A DNA stretch of 64,000 nt from Amylibacter sp. SFDW26. GTDB taxonomy: Bacteria; Pseudomonadota; Alphaproteobacteria; Rhodobacterales; Rhodobacteraceae. This document shows, one piece after another, positions 56,724-64,000 of the stretch. The stretch lies in contig NZ_WEIC01000001.1 of assembly GCF_009184395.1 (NCBI RefSeq), forward strand, positions 1,174,887 to 1,238,886, given 5' to 3'. Under the pieces are notes generated by a model. That model made no database searches. It was not told the origin of the DNA and worked only from the letters and a program-made list of their open reading frames with translations. The position numbers and the translations under genes were made by a program. Numbering within the stretch: the stretch's first letter is position 1; each line of letters opens with the position of its first letter.

Positions 56724-57971
56724 ATGACCGTACTTCAAGTTGCATCACTTTTAATTGTCCTTGCGGGCGTATTTGGAGCTATTAACTATCTGTTTTTAAA
56801 GCTCCCTTCTGCCATTGGTATCTTAATTGTCGCATTATTAGCATCACTTAGCGTTATGGGATTAGAGTTTCTTATTCCAAGCCTAGAAGTAACCGATGCG
56901 ATCCAAAATATTGCTTTAGATATCGAGTTTTCTGAGGCCCTATTGGAAGGCATGTTGGGTTTGCTTCTATTTGCAGGCGCATTACATGTGAAGCTAGGAG
57001 ATCTGCGTCAACAAGCATGGGTCGTCTTGCTTATGGCCACATTAGGAGTGGGCATTTCCACTGTTGTGGTCGGATACGGCTTCAGTTGGATCACAGGCGC
57101 CCCGCTCCTGATCGCGTTGGTATTTGGCGCGCTGATCACACCGACAGACCCAGTTGCAGTCTTAGGCGTATTGCGCGAGGCAAACTTGCGCAAAACCCTA
57201 GAAACAAAGATTGCGGGCGAAAGCCTGTTTAATGACGGTGTTGGCTATGTGGTTTTCCTTGTCTTGGTTGGCATCGCCTTTCCATCTGGTGATCACCATG
57301 CCGAAGGTGCATCAGGTGCTGCAAAATTGTTTTTCCAGGAAGCCGTTGGAGGGGCACTATTAGGCGCTATTCTAGGGTATCTTGTATTCCAAGTGATGAA
57401 ACGCATCGATGATTACCCCTTGGAGGTTTTACTCTCTCTTGGGCTTGCCTTTGGCGGTTACCAACTGGCAGTGGCCCTTCATATGTCTGGCCCGATTATG
57501 GCTGTTGTTGCAGGACTGTTTATCGGTGATGTTGGTGTGAAATACGGCATGTCCGAACAAACACGTCTATATTTGGATGGATTTTGGCAACTCATAGATG
57601 AGATTCTAAATGCTGTTTTATTCCTGCTAATAGGGATCGAAGTCTTCGTTGTAACCTTTGACGCAAGTGCTCTTTTTGCAGGTGTTCTATGCATCGGACT
57701 TGCCCTGATTGGTCGTGCAGCCGCTGTGACGGCACCAATCATATTGCTGAAACCATTCCGCACATTCACAGCAGACGTCATTCCGATTATGACATGGGGT
57801 GGTATTAAAGGGGGTATATCTGTTGCCCTTGCGCTGACATTACCTGACAGCGAATGGAAACCAATCATCCTAACGGCAACCTACGTCGTTGTGATTTTCT
57901 CGATTATAATCCAAGGCTTAACCATTGCCTCATTAGCAAAACGGTTGGGCCGCGAACCAGATTTGCTGTGA
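56724..57971 (+). CDS. Na+/H+ antiporter (NhaP/CPA1 type)
   Basis: 415 residues, 12-13 hydrophobic helices. CPA1 signatures GALITPTDPVAVLGVLREA (TDP motif), AGESLFNDGVGYVVFLVLVG (ND motif) and the helix-10 region PIMTWGGIKGGISVALALTL. It ends after the membrane domain, without the cytosolic Rossmann domain of the other antiporter at 15019-16818. One base separates its stop from the PhzF gene. Confidence 0.93.
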   Translation: MTVLQVASLLIVLAGVFGAINYLFLKLPSAIGILIVALLASLSVMGLEFLIPSLEVTDAIQNIALDIEFSEALLEGMLGLLLFAGALHVKLGDLRQQAWVVLLMATLGVGISTVVVGYGFSWITGAPLLIALVFGALITPTDPVAVLGVLREANLRKTLETKIAGESLFNDGVGYVVFLVLVGIAFPSGDHHAEGASGAAKLFFQEAVGGALLGAILGYLVFQVMKRIDDYPLEVLLSLGLAFGGYQLAVALHMSGPIMAVVAGLFIGDVGVKYGMSEQTRLYLDGFWQLIDEILNAVLFLLIGIEVFVVTFDASALFAGVLCIGLALIGRAAAVTAPIILLKPFRTFTADVIPIMTWGGIKGGISVALALTLPDSEWKPIILTATYVVVIFSIIIQGLTIASLAKRLGREPDLL

Positions 57972-57972
57972 T

Positions 57973-58842
57973 ATGACAGATTATCTGGTTTATGACGTTT
58001 TCACAAAAGATGTATTTGGCGGCAATCAATTGGCTATTATTCCTGACGCCACTGGATTAGCCGAAAAACATTTGCAAAAAATCGCGGCTGAGTTCAATTT
58101 TTCAGAAACGACTTTCGTATACCCTGCTGAAAACTCAAATCACACTGCTAAGGTGCGTATTTTTGATCCTAAAAACGAACTCCCATTCGCGGGCCACCCA
58201 ACAATAGGCACAGCAGTTGCCCTGTCAGATTTAGGTGGACATGATAAAATGATCCTTGAGCTTGGGGTTGGACCTATTCCTTGTAAGGTTCAAAAAGGAG
58301 TACCCAGCAGCGCCGCATTCACCTCAACAATTCCCTTAGAGCGTTTCGGCATCATACCTGTGGATATGATTGCAGCCTGCTTATCTCTACCTTCAACAGC
58401 TATCGTGACTGAAACGCATATGCCAGAAATGGCCTCTGTGGGTTTACCTTTTGCGATGATCGAACTTGATAGTTTGGAAAGCTTAGCCAAGGCGACTGTA
58501 AAGACGGATGTATATGCGAATGCCAACGCGTCACATGGCACCAACATAGATACCTTTGCCACCTATGCTTATGTCAAAACGGATACAGGTTTTCAGGCGC
58601 GAATGTTTGCACCTTTGAGTAACATTCCAGAAGATCCTGCAACGGGCAGTGCCGCCGCAGCGCTTGGAACATATCTTACAGCACTTAGTGGGAAAGCTTT
58701 GAACACAACCATTATGCAAGGCGTGGAAATGGGGCGACCATCTGCGATCAACATTTCAACGACAATTGAAAGTGGTGTACCAACTTCTGTCACAGTACAG
58801 GGTTACGCCGTGAAAGTTATGCAAGGTCAACTTGCTTTTTAA
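57973..58842 (+). CDS. PhzF-family isomerase/epimerase
   Basis: 289 residues with a two-lobed DapF-like fold. Signatures: YDVFTKDVFGGNQLAIIPDA at the N-terminus, AAEFNFSETTFVYPA (the catalytic Glu in SET), FAGHPTIGTAVAL and the C-terminal PEDPATGSAAAALGTYL. No other phenazine genes present, so a general metabolite isomerase. Directly follows the antiporter gene. Confidence 0.93.
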   Translation: MTDYLVYDVFTKDVFGGNQLAIIPDATGLAEKHLQKIAAEFNFSETTFVYPAENSNHTAKVRIFDPKNELPFAGHPTIGTAVALSDLGGHDKMILELGVGPIPCKVQKGVPSSAAFTSTIPLERFGIIPVDMIAACLSLPSTAIVTETHMPEMASVGLPFAMIELDSLESLAKATVKTDVYANANASHGTNIDTFATYAYVKTDTGFQARMFAPLSNIPEDPATGSAAAALGTYLTALSGKALNTTIMQGVEMGRPSAINISTTIESGVPTSVTVQGYAVKVMQGQLAF

Positions 58843-58942
58843 CCCTTCCCTTGGGTTGTCCATTAAATTGTTATAGACGTTAACGTAAACGGACTTGCAG
58901 GATCGGTGCGAGACTTTAAAAAGCAATCAAAGGGGACCTGAT

Positions 58943-59362
58943 ATGACAAAAGACAGTATCATAGCACGCTGCGAGGCACATGGCCTGCGTATGACAGGTC
59001 AACGCCGTGTGATTGCGGATGTATTGCAGACCTCAACAGATCATCCAGATGTAGAAGAATTATATGCGCGCGCTTCTGCGATCGATGTGGGCATTTCGAT
59101 CGCCACGGTTTACCGCACTGTGAAACTATTTGAAGAAACAGGTATTTTAGAGCGCCGTGAATTTGGCGATGGGCGTGCACGTTATGAAGATGCCGAACGC
59201 GAACATCATGACCATCTGATCGATATGAATTCAGGTGAGGTTATCGAATTCATTGATAAAGAAATCGAAGCATTACAAGAAAAGATCGCCGAAAAATTAG
59301 GGTATGAATTGCGTGGGCATCGTTTGGAATTATACGGTGTGCCAAAGAAACCAAAAGAATAG
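58943..59362 (+). CDS. fur: Fur-family metalloregulator (Fur/Mur type)
   Basis: 139 residues from ATG 58943, chosen because AAGGGGAC precedes it. Winged helix with GLRMTGQRRVIADVLQTS and the recognition helix GISIATVYRTVKLFEETG. Metal site: HHDHLIDMNSGEVIEF. It lacks the C-terminal CxxC pair, as do alphaproteobacterial Fur proteins; in Rhodobacteraceae these usually respond to manganese (Mur), so mur may be the better name. An ACGTTAACGT palindrome at 58878-58887 lies 55 bases upstream and could be its own operator. A DMT gene and eno follow, an order familiar from roseobacters. Confidence 0.9.
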   Translation: MTKDSIIARCEAHGLRMTGQRRVIADVLQTSTDHPDVEELYARASAIDVGISIATVYRTVKLFEETGILERREFGDGRARYEDAEREHHDHLIDMNSGEVIEFIDKEIEALQEKIAEKLGYELRGHRLELYGVPKKPKE

Positions 59363-59380
59363 CGAATTAAAAACATAAAT

Positions 59381-60280
59381 ATGGAAAACACCCGTGGCAT
59401 TTTACTGATGGTCTTTTCCATGTTTGCATTCGCTTCATCGGATGCATTCATCAAAGCAGCTTCGAACAACGATCTAAGCCCCGCCCAGATTATTTTTGTG
59501 TTGGGTATCGTGGCTACTATCGCTTTTTCTGTGGTCTGTTTGGTCAACAAACAAAACCCTCTGCCAATGACATTCTTTGCACCTGCAGTTCTGTTACGCA
59601 ACTTTGGTGAAGTTTTAGGGACAACAGGTGTAGTATTGGCTTTGGCCTATACGGATATATCAACGATGTCATCGATCCATCAGGCAACGCCATTGATGGT
59701 AACATTAGGCGCAGCCGTTATCCTTGGCGAAACCGTGGGATGGCGGCGCTGGACCGCCATTACCTTTGGTTTTCTATGCGTTGTTCTCATCATACGCCCT
59801 GGTCTTGATGGGTTTGATGCAAACGCCCTGTTTGCCCTTGTGGGTGTGCTTGGCCTGTCCATTCGTGATTTGGCAACGCGCAGGATCAAAGACAGTGTAA
59901 CCACACTGCAATTGTCCGTCTTTGGATACCTTATCCTGGTCCCTGTTGGGTTTATCATGATCCAGCTAGAGGGTAGTGATCTGACATATATCCTGACAAC
60001 ATCGCACTTAGAGCAGGTCTATATGATCGGCATCATCATCTGTTCCATGCTGGCCTATATCACCATCACAGCTTCGGTACGGTTGGGGCAAATTTCTGCA
60101 ATCGTTCCATTCCGCTATAGCCGCTTAATTTTCGCACTTTTTTACGGAATCGTTTTCTTTGGTGAACGCCCTGATTGGCAAACACTTTTGGGGGCTACTG
60201 GCATAATAGCGTCAGGTTTCTTTCTTATGATGCGAGAACGCGACATCCAAACCCTTCCATCTGACGAGAGTTCACGTTAA
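59381..60280 (+). CDS. DMT-superfamily (EamA) transporter
   Basis: 299 residues, ten hydrophobic helices in two EamA halves (FASSDAFIKAASNNDLSPAQ; the second repeat from about residue 150). Different from the DMT protein at 37985, which is paired with MocR. Starts 18 bases after fur and so may share its transcript. Substrate unknown. Confidence 0.9.
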   Translation: MENTRGILLMVFSMFAFASSDAFIKAASNNDLSPAQIIFVLGIVATIAFSVVCLVNKQNPLPMTFFAPAVLLRNFGEVLGTTGVVLALAYTDISTMSSIHQATPLMVTLGAAVILGETVGWRRWTAITFGFLCVVLIIRPGLDGFDANALFALVGVLGLSIRDLATRRIKDSVTTLQLSVFGYLILVPVGFIMIQLEGSDLTYILTTSHLEQVYMIGIIICSMLAYITITASVRLGQISAIVPFRYSRLIFALFYGIVFFGERPDWQTLLGATGIIASGFFLMMRERDIQTLPSDESSR

Positions 60281-61597
<1,317 letters not shown>

Positions 61598-61607
61598 GGT
61601 TTCGCAT

Positions 61608-62441
61608 TTAAGATGCATTCAAAATATCCTGTCGCGGGGTTACGCCGTATCGGCGCTTAAAAGCTCGCGACAGGGCCGCAGAACTGGAAAAGCCCACCTT
61701 CTGCACCACCGCTTTCAAACGGGTACCACGCGCCAATTCTGCCCGTGCCAAAGACAATCGCCAACTTGATAGATACTCACCCGCAGGAACGCCCACCACT
61801 TTGTGGAACGTGTTGGAAAAATGCGTGCGCGACATACCTGCGATTTGTGCCAAGTCTTCGATCAGCCAACTTTTTTGCGGGTCATTGTGCATAGCCACAA
61901 TTGCATAGGATAGATTGGGATGCGTTAAACCTGCGATCAAACCAACCTCTGCCTCGCCCTTCTCCATCAAATGGCGCAGCAATTGGATCACCATGATTTC
62001 ACACAGACGGTCGATCACGGCATTCCCCCCACAGCGCGGGGCATAGGATTCAGTGATCAGCATGTCAGCGACGGCTTTTAGGGCTTTCGCATCATTCAGC
62101 GGAATCGTCACAACATCGGGTAAAGCCAACGCAATGGGATTCGCATCGCCGCCCATATCGACAGAGGCACAGATGAACTCTGCATCCTGCGTATCCGCAT
62201 AGCCACAAACGCCTTTCAGGCCACCGTGTGGGAAGAATATCAGCACTGGTGTATCGTCGGTATTTTCAGGGAAATCCGTATTATGCTTATGCAATGATCC
62301 CTTTGTTATAATGAACAAATTCGGGCTTAATTGCCCCTTATCCATCATCGCAGGCACACGGCATGCACCAAGGGACAGCACATGCGTATCGACGCGAAAA
62401 CTGTTGATGAGTGCGGACAGTCTGTCTGGTTTGGGCGGCAT
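61608..62441 (-). CDS. AraC-family transcriptional regulator with cupin-like sensor domain
   Basis: 277 residues from ATG 62441 (an in-frame TTG lies 21 bases upstream). The N-terminal beta-rich part resembles the AraC_6/cupin sensor domain. The C-terminal double HTH (about 175-277) is clear: KSWLIEDLAQIAGMSRTHFS, SWRLSLARAELARG, VGFSSSAALSRAFKRRYGVT. Divergent from a peroxiredoxin-like gene; most such regulators control the neighbour, here perhaps in response to an oxidant or xenobiotic. Confidence 0.9.
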   Translation of the reverse strand: MPPKPDRLSALINSFRVDTHVLSLGACRVPAMMDKGQLSPNLFIITKGSLHKHNTDFPENTDDTPVLIFFPHGGLKGVCGYADTQDAEFICASVDMGGDANPIALALPDVVTIPLNDAKALKAVADMLITESYAPRCGGNAVIDRLCEIMVIQLLRHLMEKGEAEVGLIAGLTHPNLSYAIVAMHNDPQKSWLIEDLAQIAGMSRTHFSNTFHKVVGVPAGEYLSSWRLSLARAELARGTRLKAVVQKVGFSSSAALSRAFKRRYGVTPRQDILNAS

Positions 62442-62553
62442 AGATATCGTACTTTGGATCAACTTATTTGAACAAAATGTATCTTATAGTACAGTATTGT
62501 CAAGAAAAGGCAAAGGATTCTCCTGTGCCCGTTTTATAAAACAAGGACATATA

Positions 62554-63090
62554 ATGCTTACTCCCCGTCAAAAAACACCTGATCTTTCTGTTGAAACTGT
62601 TGCCCATGGTTCATTCGATTTAAGCTCGGAAGGATCAGAAAAATTTACATTGGTTGTGTTCTACCGCGGTATTCACTGCCCGATCTGTGCAAATTATCTA
62701 AAAGAACTTGAACGCTTGATGCCAGAATTCGCCCAACGCGGTGTGAATGTGATAGCACTTAGCGGTGACACACAAGAAAAAGCAGCGCAGATGGTAGAAG
62801 CATCTGGTGCGAATAAATTGCGTATCGGTTATGGTGTGTCATTGGAAAAAGCCCGTGAATGGGGTCTTTATACATCCGAAGGTATCGGTAAAACATCGAA
62901 TGGCATCGAAGAACCTGCCATCTTTGCTGAACCAGGTCTGTTTCTAGTACGCCCAGATCAAACACTTTATTTTGCATCCATTCAAACGATGCCATTCACA
63001 CGCCCATCCTTCAAAGAAATGCTTGGTGCTTTGGATTTCGTCATCGCAAAAGACTACCCAGGTCGTGGCGAATATACAGGCGCTGTTTAA
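62554..63090 (+). CDS. Peroxiredoxin-like (AhpC/TSA) protein
   Basis: 178 residues from ATG 62554, chosen because AAGGA lies six bases before it; the open frame upstream is within the divergent regulator gene. Thioredoxin-like fold with FTLVVFYRGIHCPICANYLK: a CxxC at the position where peroxiredoxins have the peroxidatic Cys (usually TxxC), so a redox-active dithiol is possible. ALSGDTQEKAAQM and the C-terminal DFVIAKDYPGRGEYTG follow. Probably reduces a peroxide or a small disulfide. Confidence 0.88.
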   Translation: MLTPRQKTPDLSVETVAHGSFDLSSEGSEKFTLVVFYRGIHCPICANYLKELERLMPEFAQRGVNVIALSGDTQEKAAQMVEASGANKLRIGYGVSLEKAREWGLYTSEGIGKTSNGIEEPAIFAEPGLFLVRPDQTLYFASIQTMPFTRPSFKEMLGALDFVIAKDYPGRGEYTGAV

Positions 63091-63099
63091 ACCGCCCTA

Positions 63100-63124
63100 T
63101 GCACCGCGAGCCATTCGCGGTGCA
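63100..63124 (+). terminator. Strong hairpin after the peroxiredoxin-like gene
   Basis: Perfect 10-base inverted repeat TGCACCGCGA/TCGCGGTGCA with a 5-base loop, ten bases after the stop codon. There is no U-tract, so it may be a transcript-stabilising or factor-dependent end rather than a classical intrinsic terminator. Confidence 0.5.
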
Positions 63125-63191
63125 CCCCAACTTGCCCTTTGACGCAAAGAGCATAGACCGTTAAACCCATTTCAAACAAAGGGGCAAGACG

Positions 63192-63818
63192 ATGTCTGAC
63201 GTAGAAGCGCACGAACCACAGATTTATCTGATCACACCAACCACGTTTGATTTAGCGACCTTTGGCCCGCAACTGGCCAAGGTTCTGGATGCACATGCGG
63301 TGGCTTGTGTGCGCTTGACGATGGCCAGCACCGATGAACGTGAGATTTCACAAGCAGCGGATCAATTGCGCGAGATTTGCCACGCCCGTGAAGTGGCTAT
63401 TGTGATTGAAAGCCATTTCCGTCTTGTCGAAACACATGGGCTGGACGGTGTGCATTTGCCAGACAGTTCACGCCAAGTGCGCGATGTCCGCAAAGCACTG
63501 GGCCCTGATGCCATTGTCGGCACATATTGTGGAGCGTCCAAACATGCTGGCATGACTGCAGGTGAAATTGGTGCGGATTACGTGGCCTTTGGCCCTGTTG
63601 GCGAAAGCGCATTGGGTGATGGCACTTTGGCAGAATTTGAAACCTTTGAATGGTGGTCAGAAATGGTCGAAGTGCCTGTGATTGCCGAAGGGAATGTCAC
63701 ATTAGAGATTGCCAAGACACTGGCACCTGTCGTCGATTTCTTTGGCTTGGGTGATGAGATTTGGACCTCGGATGATCCTGTGGCTGCATTAGATAAATAT
63801 CTAAAAGTGATCGCTTAA
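63192..63818 (+). CDS. thiE: Thiamine phosphate synthase-like (ThiE/TenI) protein
   Basis: 208 residues, TIM-barrel of the ThiE/TenI family. Visible: QIYLITPTTFDL at the N-terminus, VAIVIESHFRLVETHGLDGVHLPDSS, GTYCGASKHAGMTAGEIGADYVAFGPV and VVDFFGLGDEIW. The normal phosphate-binding and pyrophosphate residues are only partly conserved, so a TenI-like or other role is possible; no other thi genes are adjacent. GGGG precedes the ATG by seven bases. Confidence 0.8.
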   Translation: MSDVEAHEPQIYLITPTTFDLATFGPQLAKVLDAHAVACVRLTMASTDEREISQAADQLREICHAREVAIVIESHFRLVETHGLDGVHLPDSSRQVRDVRKALGPDAIVGTYCGASKHAGMTAGEIGADYVAFGPVGESALGDGTLAEFETFEWWSEMVEVPVIAEGNVTLEIAKTLAPVVDFFGLGDEIWTSDDPVAALDKYLKVIA

Positions 63819-63819
63819 T

Positions 63820-63844
63820 TAAACACTGAAAGAGTGTTTATTTT
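63820..63844 (+). terminator. Rho-independent terminator after the thiE-like gene
   Basis: TAAACACT/AGTGTTTA, eight pairs around GAAAG, followed by TTTTAC. Begins one base after the stop codon. Confidence 0.75.
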
Positions 63845-63908
63845 ACACGAATAAACAATCAACGTCTGTTATGGTGGACTTTGCTGCCGTTCACAAATTG
63901 ACTAACCT

Positions 63909-64000
63909 GTGAGTGCATATTTGATCTTCAAATGGCTGTGCGATCCGCGCTTTGCACCTTTTGATATTGAGGACACCGTTGAGGCAGAGCCCATATTTCT
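63909..64000 (+). CDS. Possible start of a gene running off the right edge
   Basis: From a GTG at 63909 the frame is open to the window end and encodes SAYLIFKWLCDPRFAPFDIE and beyond, a plausible protein sequence, while the other two forward frames are closed soon. It is too short and lacks a clear ribosome binding site, so its product and true start cannot be given. Confidence 0.3.
   Translation, partial: MSAYLIFKWLCDPRFAPFDIEDTVEAEPIF

Overview
The window looks like chromosomal DNA of a low-to-moderate-GC member of the Rhodobacteraceae (roseobacter group, Alphaproteobacteria). Reasons: a nuo operon with extra small genes between the nuo genes, a DUF5337 gene and a separate helix-hairpin-helix gene; a long two-domain Dcd; a B12-dependent ribonucleotide reductase of about 1215 residues; the yceD-rpmF-plsX-fabH-ihfA-merR block; and a Fur/Mur-type regulator beside a DMT exporter and enolase. 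This placement is inferred from gene content and order. No similarity search was run.

Layout. 1-7514 (minus) is complex I: nuoA, B, C, a 35-residue ORF, nuoD, a 107-residue exported protein, nuoE, a Lys/Ala-rich membrane/HhH protein, a DUF5337 protein, nuoF and a truncated nuoG. 7702-10059 (minus) holds gph, a DegT-family aminotransferase and a secreted nuclease. 10194-15032 (plus) holds glmU, glmS, an AEC carrier and a DNA-alkylation-repair-like protein. 15019-20177 mixes a cation/proton antiporter, a lipoprotein, moaA, olsB, msrB and bamE. 20284-24342 is the lipid/ribosome block. A tRNA-Pro(GGG), dcd and a FAH-family gene follow, then a GH25 lysozyme, a GNAT and pyrE on the minus strand.

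28842-32998 is the most suggestive metabolic neighbourhood. A short acyl-CoA ligase and a thiolase-like gene overlap as a two-gene operon and converge on a bioM-bioN-bioY biotin ECF transporter operon. The thiolase keeps the nucleophilic Cys and the GHP His but has changed two other usual catalytic positions. 33122-40377 holds selO, an MFS carrier, an NmrA-like protein, an unknown membrane protein, a nucleoside deaminase and a DMT exporter/MocR regulator divergon with clear operator repeats.

40480-44127 is nrdJ with a candidate tandem NrdR box, followed by a noncoding stretch and a tRNA-Pro(TGG) with a strong terminator. 44800-49318 holds DUF192, a double cold-shock protein, pdxH, fabI, lysE-like and metC. 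49356-52507 is more accessory: an unknown gene, a pnuC-nadR nicotinamide riboside salvage pair, a small unknown gene, a structured noncoding region that I propose as a plus-strand small RNA, and a small exported basic protein. 52772-64000 holds an M20 hydrolase, mazG, an ABC-2 exporter, an NhaP-type antiporter, PhzF, Fur/Mur, DMT, enolase, an AraC regulator divergent from a peroxiredoxin, thiE-like, and possibly the start of one more gene.

No insertion sequence, prophage, integrase or CRISPR array was seen. The strongest candidates for something undescribed are the ligase/thiolase-biotin neighbourhood, the small proteins inside the nuo operon, the candidate small RNA near 51970-52170, and the recurrent 4-base interlocking of stop codons at convergent gene junctions.
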